Of a stretch of 64,000 nucleotides of DNA, positions 23,471 through 35,700 are shown piece after piece. A program made the position numbers and the translations under genes. How positions within the stretch are numbered: position 1 is the stretch's first letter; every line of letters begins with the position of its first letter. The DNA comes from Nectonema munidae (lineage: Eukaryota; Nematomorpha; Nectonematoida; Nectonematidae), in the NCBI GenBank assembly GCA_030549495.1, contig JAUIRK010001036.1, positions 2,501 to 66,500 of the forward strand, in the 5' to 3' direction. A model generated the notes under the pieces. The model had not been told where the DNA came from. It searched no databases and saw only the letters and a list, made by a program, of their open reading frames with translations.

Positions 23471-24380
23471 ATGTCATTTTAATTAGTAAAATTATTAAGT
23501 TTTTTACTATTGTATTTTTTTTCTGTATTATTTTCAGTAATTTAATTTAATGTTAGTTAGCTAGTTTTTTTTATTGGATCGTTCTTAGCGAGTTATAGTT
23601 AGTTAATTCCTTAACCACTTTTATATTTTCTTTGAGGTCGTTGTCTAGTATTGAAATTCCTGGTGATCGTTAGAAATAATTTCCATGTTTACTACTGGGT
23701 CTGAAAAATTTATAAATGTTTAATTCCTAAAAGAGCTTCCTTAATTATTATTTGTAAGCACCCAGCAGTGCAAGTTGATACGCGCAAGCTTCACACTTTT
23801 CACTTATAAGAAAATTGAAGGGCAAAAGTAAATTTAATGAGATATAAGGCAATTTTTTACTATAAAAAATATCAAAGTTTTGATTTTATCCTATATTTGA
23901 GTTTATGAAAAAAATATATGACCTAAGCTGAATCAGAAAAATAGAAATTTTTTTTATAAAAAATATGTAATTGACTAGAAACTGTTTCATAACGTCAGTC
24001 TATTAAATTCTAATACATCATTAATAAAAATTGAACAAAAATATTCTAAACTTTAATAAAGTTTTTTAAAATTAGGATGAAAATTGTGGAAATATTAAAT
24101 CGCTACACCCTGTAAATTTTAAAATATCTCTTTACTTCAATATGATAGCATAAAAAGAAAGAACTTGAAAAAGGTTTAAAAATAAATCACAAAAAATATG
24201 AATTTATTCCCATTTTTAAAACATTTAAAAATTTACATAATGTATCTTCTTTTAATTTTTATCATATTTTGAAAAAATGTAAGATAAGGTTATTTTTCGA
24301 TATGATTAGTTTGTCTATGTTAATGTTTATGGTCACATCTACCAGAAAACTTTTTAAAAAAAGAGAGCTTAAATTTTTTT

Positions 24381-24620
24381 TATAATAAATATAAAAAATT
24401 GTAAAAACTGGACATTTATTTCAAATTTTGCTGACTAGTTTCGGAGTATAAACTCCTTTTTCAAAGCAAATATATAAATGATAAAATAGTGAAAATGTTT
24501 TCACTATTTTTGAAAAAGGCTTTTTCACTAGCTTTGAAAAAGGAGTTTATACTCCGAAACTAGTCAGCAAAATCAGAAATAAAGTGTCCAATTTTTACAA
24601 TTTTTTTATATTTGTTATAA
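24381..24620. mobile_element. Hairpin (foldback) MITE
   Basis: 240 bp that fold back almost end to end. TTATAATAAATATAAAAAAT at the left returns as ATTTTTTTATATTTGTTATAA at the right, and CTGACTAGTTTCGGAGTATA (about 24431) returns inverted near 24560. The loop contains CACTATTTTTGAAAAAGGC. No coding capacity. Confidence 0.85.
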
Positions 24621-25449
24621 TTATTTCACTTCAATGGGCATATCTGTCAAAGATATTGTTTTTAAAAACTTTTGCATATAATTGAAACCAAGACCAATAA
24701 AAAATGATTCAGCCTCCCTGTACTTATTGAAATAGATAGCCAATTAGACAACATAACACATTAGAAACATGATAACTTTTTTTGCACGTTTACAAGGCAT
24801 TTAGGGCATATATGTCTTGACTTTCTATTATGATCTTATAATTTGATGGAAAAAATATAACATCATAGTGCTTATAAAATGCTCATTACAAATATATCAC
24901 ATATTTTGGTAACTATTCTCTTTCTCTAAATTAGCGTTCTCTTTTAATTTTTGGAATTTCAAAAAATAATAAAACTTAAATTTTTTGAGTGATTCAAAAG
25001 AAAGGAAAATAAGAAAATAGAAAAACGTATAAAAAATTCATAGTGTATTATTGTTTTGATATACTGCCTTTTACGCACATAAAAAATTGATTTTTTATAA
25101 AAAAAAATATCGAGGTTTTTAGTTTTAATAAGATAAATTTGATCCTATATAAACCAGGTAAAAAAATTAATAAAAAAAGTATAAATCATTGTAAAAATTT
25201 TGACAAAAAACTATTTTATGTTGTTCAGGACATTTTTTTACAAAGAAAACAATTTTGAAATATTCTTCTTGTTTTCTATGCCGATTTGACATGGTCCTAT
25301 TTTGGACGACATACTTACATTCATCTCTACAAATTCGTTGCGACTTCATGATAAATTTTACTTTATTATTGAAGTTATTTGATTTGGACGTAAATTTTTC
25401 TAGATTATTTTCCAAGAGTAAACTGTAAAACATTTGTCTTTCTACCACA

Positions 25450-26560
25450 TAAATTTTTTAGAAGTGTGTAAGGGATTGCATTTTAAATTATCTTCTAAAA
25501 TAACATAAGTGTTGACACAAATAAAATCAAGAATAGTTGGACCATAGATGTGCAACCGCTTTATGTTTAAAGGCCATTTACAATATGTAGGCTGATTCCT
25601 TTTTTGAACTAAATGCTACTAAAGATAAAGGTAAAATTTTTAACTAAATTACATAGAGAAAAAATAATTTTATCCACTAATTACTTTTTGGTTTTTTTTG
25701 AGACTGCATTTTGATTCCAGGCTATATCTTAAATTATCTATTATATATATTTCTATCATAGTGGTTCTCAGTGTCAATTGATCTTTCAAATGTTCATCTG
25801 TTAATTGATAGTAGGAAACATTTTTTGTGTGAGAGAATACCTATATAATGTAACTAAGCGTGTCTGAAAGAGCATTAATGTGATTATCCCAAAATAAATT
25901 ATAGGTGATGGTGAGACCAAAAAGTTAAAACTGTGTACATTATTTCTCGTTTAAAACTGAGTCAAATTTTTTGTAGTCTTTTCTACAAGAAAAAACTAAA
26001 CTGCAAGATTTTTCTAAGTTTAATTTAAAATAATGTCAATAAACCATATATTTATTTATTTATTTATTTGTAATATTCATTAGTAATTTTTTTCCAGACA
26101 CGATGATACTAGCAAAGTCAGCATACATATATGTTTTAACGCTTTTTAATAGAATTTGCAAAGTCATTGATATATATGTTGCACAACAGGAGAACTAACT
26201 ATTCTGGTTGTAGAAAAGAGATCATTTTTATAGATACTAAACGAGACGGGGAAAGAAAGGAACATTGGAGTACACCAGATTTAATTAACAGAATATTAAA
26301 AGAACATTATTAACAAAAATGTACCGTTTACGCTCTACTAAAAAGTATGCCATACAAGAAGGTGGCATTTTTAATCTCATATAGAGTTTACAATTCAAAT
26401 AAAAGCTTTAGACTTACACATATGAAGAAAAGAACGTACAATTCGCCTTTTCCAAAAAAGGACTAATCCATCAATCAAGTAATTTCTTAAATAAACTTTT
26501 TAGAATATTTTAAAGAGAGGGGGAAAATTGAGATTCCTCTACAATTTTGATACTTTTGTT
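25450..26560 (-). pseudogene. Second LINE remnant (Jockey-like reverse transcriptase)
   Basis: Recognised only by translating the minus strand in pieces. A degraded RT finger block, LNFPPLFKIF then VYLRNYLIDGLV, lies near 26530-26450. Next comes SGVLQCSFL near 26290 in place of SGVPQGSVLGP. NIYINDFANSIKK is near 26180, and the catalytic box TYMYADFASIIVSG near 26115 (consensus YADD). LTITYNLFWDNHINALSDTL near 25900 is the thumb-region block. Stops and frame changes occur every few dozen bases, so it is much older than the LINE at 2.9-4.6 kb. The 3' limit is uncertain. Confidence 0.6.
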
Positions 26561-26619
26561 GTGGCCACTTTTTTGTGTCAAATATGGGATTTCATACAAG
26601 TAGGAAAAAGACATATTCT

Positions 26620-27555
26620 AAAGTTTATAGCGGTATCTAGAGAATTAGAATGGATCGATTTTATCAATGTTATATGGTAAATCAATATCCTTACACGTCA
26701 GAGAATTTGCTAATTTTAAAACTTGATTTAATAGAATGTATTTCATCAATATTTGAATATTTGAAAGAAAATTATTTTGTAGAAAATGATGAGCTGTCAT
26801 TGTGGCAGAAATTTCAGGGGGAAGAAAATTAAAGTGTTCATTAAACTTTAATTCAATCCTAATAAAAAAATTTCTATCAAAATATTTCTATCTTTTATTA
26901 AAATAGATTTTTTTTAAGATTTTTTAAGAATAACAAACTACAATAGAAGAGTTTCACATTGAAAACAGATTTGAAAAATAGGATTCCTTCAAGATAATAA
27001 TTTTATATTTAATGTTATTTATTAGTACTACAAGCATATTTATGATTTCAATTTTTTTGTAGTCTTTGTATATTTTTTGAAATGAAAGTCTATATCTTTA
27101 ATCAAATTAAGTACCTCGATGTTTATCGATTTGTTGTAGCCATATTTTTCTATTTATTTGCATGAGTTTAAATTTATGTCGTAGAAAGTTCTATGAGTTC
27201 ACGGAGCATGTAAAAAATTAAAGAAAGATAGTCAAGCTTATCATTGAATTACACAGATTGGTTAGACGCAGAATAGAATTAGAAGCAAGTTTCATAAAAA
27301 TGTTCTCATCAAATTGCACTAATTTTTATTTTAAAGTTATTTATTATGGGAGATAAAAGAAGAAGAATGTAATCGGAGAACATTGAGATATGAATAAAAA
27401 AAGAAGAAAGAAGGCTTCTCTCATTCCACTTCTTTAACAAAGGAGAATTCTTCTGCACTAATTTCAATCTTTTCTTGTTGTTTCTTGAATTAAACTTTCT
27501 AAAAACATCATTCCATGACTTTTTAATTTAATGATAATAATTGGAAAGGTTTAAT
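26620..27555. other. AT-rich stretch, no supported gene
   Basis: A 60-codon reading (26650-26832) has no recognisable domain. Long A and T runs dominate. Confidence 0.45.
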
Positions 27556-27561
27556 ATACAA

Positions 27562-28602
27562 TTTTCAGTTCTGTCGCAACTTTTTCAACGCCATTAGTCT
27601 TTCTTGCATCGTATGCAAATCCGTTATATCCTTACACCCTTTTGCAATTTCGTTACATCTTTTTGCAATTCGGTTACGCCTCTTTGCAATTCAAAAATGC
27701 TTTTTGCAATTTTTGTTCTACATTATATAATTTAACCAATATTTTTGTATATGAAGAAATTTCAATCAAAGAAAAATTATTTTAAAGAAAAAAATTAAGA
27801 ACAAATATATAACAAAAAATATTTAAACAAATGTATGACCAATTAATCGTTTTTGCATGTTCCTTCTTGCTACATGAGAATTCCGTGAGAGCAAAGTGTT
27901 TTTTTTACCTTCCTTTTGCTTAATAAGTTTTTTGCGTTAATTTAAAATTTAAAAAACGCGTATCCAATTTTATTGAGATTTTAAGAATAAGGCAATAAAT
28001 ACTTCATTTTAAAATGTAAATCAAAATCTTCAAGACGAACTTTCTGATGAATTTTATTGTTGGACATCAAAAACCAAACACCAGTCAAATAGCCATGTTT
28101 ATCTTTTTCTACAAGTTAAGCAAAATGGATTACATTTTTAGGAATTACATGTTCTATTATTAATAAATTTATAGTGTAGGATTTTTTAACAATTCCTTGC
28201 AGCAATGAGTGTAACATTTTTTTATGCATACTGTTTAGTTCTAATTTAAAATTATTTAATTCTAAACTTGCTATTTGAAATTCTAATTGCATTTTTTGAA
28301 TATTTATTAGCTATTAAATTGAGGCCGGTTTCTGATTTAACTGTTTGCATCATTAGTGAATAATAAAGTGAGACAATATCTGAGAAAATGTATACTGAAA
28401 CCACTTATATTTTTCGATAAATTTGTTAAAAAATTTTTTTTTAAATATAATTTGATTTTGGATAACTAATATTTTTAAATAATGAGTAAATTTTGAAATA
28501 TTCAAAAAAAAATTAAAAAGGATGTAACAAAATTGCAAAAGGGTATAACGGAATTGTAAAAGGCTGTAATGGAATTGTAAAAAGGTGCGACAGAAAGGAA
28601 AA
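27562..28602. mobile_element. Foldback-type element with iterated ~20-bp ends
   Basis: The left end (27562-27720) begins ATTTTCAGTTCTGTCGCA and runs into units like TTTTGCAATTTCGTTACATC. The right end (28518-28602) has AACGGAATTGTAAAAGGCTG-type units and terminates TGCGACAGAAAGGAAAAT. The two ends are inverted relative to each other and share the TTCTGTCGCA terminus plus 3-4 iterated units of 20-21 bp. The interior has no gene I can recognise. No clear target duplication. Same construction as 14796-15390, though the unit sequences differ outside the TTTTTGCAATT core. Confidence 0.65.
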
Positions 28603-29640
28603 TAGTAAATATAACACTAATTGCAATCAAAATATATCTTGCTAATTGTTAAATCCCATGCAATTAAAACCTTTTTTTCACATCTAATCAATCTTATTTT
28701 AAAATTTTAAGATAAACACGAACAAATACTCAATCCTGTGTGATTTAACGAAAAATATCATAGGTAAGGCAAATAATATTTCAGCATACAACTAACTCAC
28801 CACTAAATGTACATCTACTCTACTAATATTGTCATTTTTTTGGCAGAAATGTATTATATTTTTATACTATTTATTTAATTCTAATTTGGTTTATTTCTCA
28901 AACACTGCTTTGAAACTAAAATTTACTTTTTTATAATCAATGAAAATTGATTCTTTTTTTTCTCCAAAAAATAGAAAAAATTAAAAATAGAAAAAAAAGT
29001 TTTAAGGTATACAAAATGATATTTATAATTTTTTTTAGCAGAATTTGTGACAATTTTCTTCATTCTTTATTCTTTTCAATTAATTTGTTTTATTCAATTA
29101 ATTCACTAAACTAACCAAATTTTTGATACTTTAAACTAAAAGAAAATATTAACTATTTTAAATCTTTGCCTGCAATATATAAATTTCTTAGTGTAGGCTG
29201 CTCTAAAAAAGAGTTTTCCTGCACTATATTAAGGTTTGTGTGAGCGTATATGAGAGTCGGTCTAAATAATTTTTTTTTCTAACATATGTAGAAGCTTGTT
29301 ACTATTTACGACATTAAAAAAATAGTTGATAAATTTACTGTTGTGATTGATTGAAGAGCTGCAACATTTTTTTATATAACATCCTAAAATAAAATAATTT
29401 TTCTGTTATTAAGCATGCGTTTGCGTATCTCTAAATATCTTTATTTAATAAAGTGATTTATATAATAATAATAATAAAGTGATTTATGAAATATAAAAAT
29501 AACGTAATCTTGATTATGGAGAAAGTTATTTCATATTCCTGTGTAATTTTAGGTAAACACAGAAATGGAACGTTTTTGGTAGTTTAGATAAAACTATTAT
29601 TTCAATCTCAAACCTTTTTGATAATTATATTATTCCATTT
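28603..29640. other. AT-rich upstream region of the repeat-protein gene
   Basis: No coding frame. Contains a duplicated AATAAAGTGATTTAT word separated by (ATA)n at 29446-29487. Any promoter or 5' exon of the downstream gene should lie here, but no TATA/initiator pair stands out. Confidence 0.4.
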
Positions 29641-29643
29641 TAG
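29630..29643 (+). other. Candidate 3' splice site in the 5' leader
   Basis: TATTCCATTTTAG precedes the start codon by 67 bases. It would make the long open frame part of a second or later exon with a spliced, non-coding 5' leader. TGA stands in frame three codons before the ATG, so the upstream exon cannot extend the protein through this sequence. Confidence 0.4.
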
Positions 29644-29710
29644 AAACGAAAACCAAAAAAAGAAAAAAGTTTTGAAAAATTTATCACAAATTGAAGTTAA
29701 CTGATCATTT

Positions 29711-32700
29711 ATGGAGAAAAACAAAAGTCTTACTCCACCAACTAGTGAGTTGCCCACAAAAAAATCATCCAATAATAGTATCGTAGAAGAATCAAATGTA
29801 TATCCGTCAAAACTTTTTAAGCGATCAAAGGAGGAATATTTTTTGATAGACAGAGTAGAATTTTTGAAGCCTCTCGTTAACACGATATACAAGTCGGATG
29901 ACAAAGAAACTTCACCAACAAAGACGAGAAGTAAAGATGCTGAAGAAAGGCTTCATAAAAGAACAAAGAGTGAGACACGAGAAAGAGATATGGAAAGAAC
30001 AGAGAAAGCAGAAATGGATGAGGTGCTTTTGCAAAATATGAAAATTAGGATTTCATTTCATAAGAGAAGAACGGAAAAATACGAAATGATGCCAAATCTT
30101 CTTGAAGATAATTATGAAAAAAAAGATAATGTTCTCTTGATTTCAAATAAAGCGATTCCTAAAATGTTTAATAGTGATGACGAAAAAAAGAGGAAAGTTA
30201 GTGATGAACAGTTAGAAAAGATAGAGGATAGAACGAGCATTTCAGAAGGAGAAGTTAGAGAGAAAAAGTCAAGTTTGAGTAAAATGAAGAATATGTTTAC
30301 AGGAGGAGATAGTAAAAAGAAAACGATGAGCAAAGCATCAAGAGAAGATGAAAAAATTGTGGATGAGGAAAAAAGTGATAAAGAAAAGCGTAAAAAATCT
30401 AGCTTAACTTCGATTTTTAAAATATCAAAGAAGGATGTTGTAAAGAGGGATGAAATTAAAGATATGGAAGATGATGAATCGATGATTCATCATAAGGAGC
30501 AAGATCTAGATCCCGATGATCATAAAATTGTTCCTGAACAGCGCTTCAAGAATATTTTAGAGGAGTCTAGGGGTGAAAAAATTATTGGTGGCTTTATGCC
30601 AAAGAGCAGAACAGATAAAATGGAAGGAGAGCGTTCGAAGAAAGAAACTTCAAATTCTGAAGAAATAGAGGATACAAGTGATTCTTCGCTTAAAGAAGAA
30701 TCATACTCATTAAACAATTTTAAAGATGACACACCAAATCGAGAACAAAAGTTAAGAGCAGAGTTTGAAAAATGTTTTAGTGAAGATGAGTGTGATAAAG
30801 TGAGTACTTTTGGAGTTTATCCAGGAGAGAAAATTTCAAATAAAGAGGATGATCATGAAAAAAAGACTAAACAAGATGGAGAAAAAGTACATGCTTTGCC
30901 AAGCAAAGATCAAAGAGAGGAAAGTAAAACTATTCCTCAAAAAGAAAAAAAAGATATAAAGAGTTTTGATAGAGAAAATAATGAAGTTGTTAAAAAGCAA
31001 AAACTAGAAGATATGTCTCCCAATTATAGTGATCATAAAGTTGTGAAAGAAGGTATACAAGTTATCAAAAAAACAGAAAGTTTTAAAGGTTCAAAAATTC
31101 ACGATTTTGAATCTGAAGAAGAAGGAGAAAAAGATGATAGTAATTATAAAAAGGTTCCTGTAAAAGGAGCCAATAATATTGGGTCAAGCTTTAAACTAAA
31201 GGATAATTTGTTGAATCAGGAAGAAAAAAAAGATATAGAATCTCCGTGTGATACGGATGAAAACCAAAAGAATTCACTTCAAGAATCAGACAAAAGTGAT
31301 GAAGAAAATTTAAGTAAGGATAATTTAGAAAAACAGGAAGATATTTTAATTAGTGTACGGGTACTTAGTGAAAATGATGATGAAGATGATTTGGATAATT
31401 CAATAAAATTGGAAAAGCCAAAAGAAGTTGATCCAAAAGAAAAAAGTTTGATAACGTATTTTGATATTAAAAGCACGGATTTGAAACAAAAGTCTATAAA
31501 AAAAGAACAGGTAAAAGATATTGTTGATGTCAGTAATAAAATAGTGGAAAAAGATGAAGCTAAAAAAGATAATAATAAAAAAGAAATGAAAAATGACGAA
31601 GAAGTAGAAGATATAAAAAAATTGGATTACAAAGATCCCAATTTAAAAAATGACAAAGCTGAGAAATCAAAAGATAGAACGATAAAAAAACCTCTTATAG
31701 ATGAACAAGATTCTTTGCTTCGAGAAAATATATTGGATGAAAAAAGTTATAAAGAAAGTGAAGAAAAAGATTTCAAATATTTAGGTAAAGATGATAAATT
31801 TGATAATGACCAAAAAGCAAAAGATTTACAGACCAAAATACCCCTTAGCGATGAAAAAGGATTATTTCTACCAGAAAATATATTTGAGGAAAAATATCCT
31901 ATAAAAAGTAAAGATGAAAAAAATAGTTTCAAAGATTTAAAAAAAGGTGCTGGAATTGATAATGATGAAAAATCGAAAGATATGATGAAGGAAAACGCAC
32001 TTAAAGATAAAAAAGGGCCTTTGATTCAACAAAATATATTGGATGATAGAAGTCCTAAAAAAGACAAACAGGAAAAAAATACTTTTAAAGAGCTTGTTGA
32101 TGTTGCAAGTGTGGATAAAGATGAAAAACCAAAAGATCTAAAGAAAAAAGTTAAAAAATTAGATGAAGATATGGAAGATTACTTAGTACCTAAAAATGAG
32201 TATCCTGAAGAAGATAAAATGGATTATGATAGAGAAGTTAAAAATGAAAAAGATGAAAAATCCAAAGATTTAAAAGTGGGAAAACCTCTTGATGATAAAC
32301 AAGAATCATTGATACTAGAAAATATGCAGAATGTTAAAAATCCAAAAATAGATAAACATGAAAAAAATACTTTTAAAGAGCTTGTTGATGTTGCAAGAGT
32401 GGATAAAGATGAAAAACCAAAAGATTTAAAGAAAAAAGTTAAAAATTTAGGTGAAGATATAGAAGATTACTCAGTTCATAAAAATGAGTATCCTGAAAAA
32501 GATCAAATGGATTATGAAAAAGAAGTTAAAAATGAAAAAGATGAAAAACCCAAAGATTTGAAGATCAAAAAATCTGTTGATGATAAACAAGGATCTTTGG
32601 TACCTGAAAATATGCATGAGGATAAAAATCCAAAAAGAGATAAACATGAAAAAAATACTTTTAAAGAGCTTGTTGATGTTGCAAGAGTGGATAAAGATGA

Positions 32701-35700
32701 AAAACCAAAAGATCTAAAGAAAAAAGTTAAAAAATTAGATGAAGATATGGAAGATTACTCAGTTCATAAAAATGAGCATCCTGAAAAAGGTAAAATGGAT
32801 TATGATAGAGAGGTTAAAAATCACAAAGATGAAAAATCCAAAGATTTAAAGGTGGAAAAACCTCTTGATGATAAACAAGGCTCTTTGATACCAGAAAATA
32901 TGCAGAATATTAAAAATCCAAAAAAAGATATTCATGAAAAAAATACTTTTAAAGAACTTGTTGATGTTGCAAGAGTGGATAAAGATGAAAAACCAAAAGA
33001 TTTAAAGAAAAAAGTTAAAAAATTAGATGAAGATATGGAAGATTACTCAGTTCATAAAAATGAGTATCCTGAAAAATATAAAATGGATTATGATAAAGAA
33101 GTTAAAAATGAAAAAGATGAAATACCCAAAAATTTAAAGATCAAAAAACCTGTTGATGATAAACAAGGATCTTTTGTACCAGAAAATATGCATGAGGATA
33201 AAAATCCAAAAAAAGATAAACATGAAAAAAAAACTTTTAAAGAACTTGTTGATGTTGCAAGAGTGGACAAAGATGAAAAACCAAAAGATTTAAAGAAAAA
33301 AGTTAAAAAATTAGATGAAGATATGGAAGATTACTCAGTTCATAAAAATGAGTATCCTGAAAAAGGTAAAATGGATTATGATAGTGAGGTTATACCAGAA
33401 AATATGCAGAATGTTAAAAATCCAAAAAGAGATAAACATGAAAAAAATACTTTTAAAGAGCTTGTTGATGTTGCAAGAGTGGATAAAGATGAAAAACCAA
33501 AAGATTTAAAGAAAAAAGTTAAAAATTTAGATAAAGATATGAAAGATTACTCAGTTCATAAAAATGAGTATCCTGAAAAAGATCAAATGGATTATGATAA
33601 AGAAGTTAAAAATGAAAAAGATGAAATACCCAAAAATTTAAAGATCAAAAAACCTCTTGATGATAAACAAGAATCTTTTGTACCAGAAAATATGTATGAG
33701 GATAAAAATCCAAAAAGAGATAAACATGAAAAAAATACTTTTAAAGAACTTGTTAATGTTGCAAGAGTGGATAAAGATGAAAAACCAAAAGATTTAAAGA
33801 AAAAAGTTAAAAAATTAGATGAAGATATGGAAGATTACTCAGTGCCTAAAAATGAGTATCCTGAAAAAGATCAAATGGATTATGATAAAGAAGTTAAAAA
33901 TGAAAAAGATAAGATCAAAAAGCCTCTTGATGATAAACAAGGATCTTTTGTACCAGAAAATATGCATGAGGATAAAAATCCAAAAAGAGATAAATATGAA
34001 AAAAATACTTTTAAAGAGCTTGTTAATGTTGCAAGGGTCGATAAAGATCAAAAACCAAAAAATTTAAAGAAAAAAGTCGAAAAATTAGATGACGTTATGG
34101 AAGAATACTCAGTTCCTATAAATGAGTATCTTGAAAAAGATTTTGAACCAAAAAAAAAAGATAAATTGAACTATGATAGAGAAGGTAAAAATGATAAAGT
34201 TGAAAAACCCAAAGAACTTGAGATGAAAAAACCGCTTGATGATCAACAAGACTCTTTGAAATCAGAAAATGTGCAGGATGATAAATCTCCAAAGAAAAAT
34301 AAGGATGAAAACACTACTTTTGAATTTGTTAATGTTGCAAGAGTCGATAAAGATGAAAAATCAAAAGATCTAATGAAAAAAGTTAAAAAATTAGATGAAG
34401 ATATGGAAGATTACTCAGTGTCTAAAAATGAGTATCCTGAAAAAGATAAAATAGATTATGATAGAGAATTTAAAAGTGAAAAAGATGAAAAATCCAAACA
34501 TTTAAAGATCAAAAAACCACTTGATGATCAAAAACAATCTTTGGTACCAGAAAATTTGAACGATGATAAAAATCGTAAAACAGATAATGATGATAAAACT
34601 GCTTCTAAAGAATATGCAAGAGTCGATAAAGAACAAAAACCGATAGATATAAAGAAAAATGTTAAAAAGTTAGATGAAGATATGAAAGATCACCCATTTC
34701 TTAAAAATGGGTATCCTGAAAAAGATTATGAATCTGGTAAAAATGATAAAATAGAAAAAATAGATTATGATAGAATTAAAAATGATGAAGCTCAAAAAGT
34801 CAAAGACATAAAGATGAAAAAACCTCTTGTAGGTGATCAAGGATTTTTGGTACCAGAAATTATGAAGGATGATAAAAATTCTAAAAAAGATAAAGAAGAT
34901 AAAACTACATCAAAAGAATATGCAGGAGTCGATAAAGATGGAAAACCGATAGATTTAAAGAAGAGTGTTAAAAAATTAAATGAAGAAGTAAAAGATGACA
35001 AAGCTATTAAAAATGGGTTTGCCGAAAAAGATTATGAACCTGAAGAAAATCATAAAAGAGAAAAAATGGATTATGATAAAAGAATTAAAATTGATGAAGC
35101 TCAAAAAGCCAAAGATATAAAAATGAAAAAACTTCTTGTAGGTGAACAAGGATCTTCAGTGCCCGAAAAAATATTTGATGATCAAATTCCCAAAAAAGAT
35201 AAAAATGAAAAAGGAGATATTAAGGATTTAGATGCTGGAGATGATATTAATGAAAAATCAAACCATTCAAAGAAAAAAATCCAAAAATCTGATATGAATA
35301 AAAATGGCGTTCCATTTACTGGAAATAAAAATATTGAAAATGTCCATGATCAAGGAAAAGATAAAACAGTTCAAAAAAGGGATTCAAATAATGAAAAAAA
35401 ATATGGGGATAAAAAAGCCATTCCAGCTATTGAAAGTAGAATACCTGAAAATGATATTAAAGAAATCAAGAAAGACAAAAATGAAAAATCTGGGTTCAAA
35501 GATCTCATTAGAGTTGCTAGAACGGATAAAGACAAAAACGACACGACTAAAAAAGTTAAAAGTAAAGATTCAGATAAAAAAGAGAACCTAGACCCTAAAA
35601 GTGTCGACAATACTTTAGGAAGCATGGATACTAATGAAAAGAGATTTGATAACATGGAGGGAGTTAAAACGAGGCGAAATGTTGAAGATTTAAATAAATT

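Noticed and set aside
26650-26832. 60-codon reading starting MDRFYQCYMVNQYPY
   Set aside because: Lies beside the decayed LINE on the opposite strand; no domain, no splice context and AT-driven composition.
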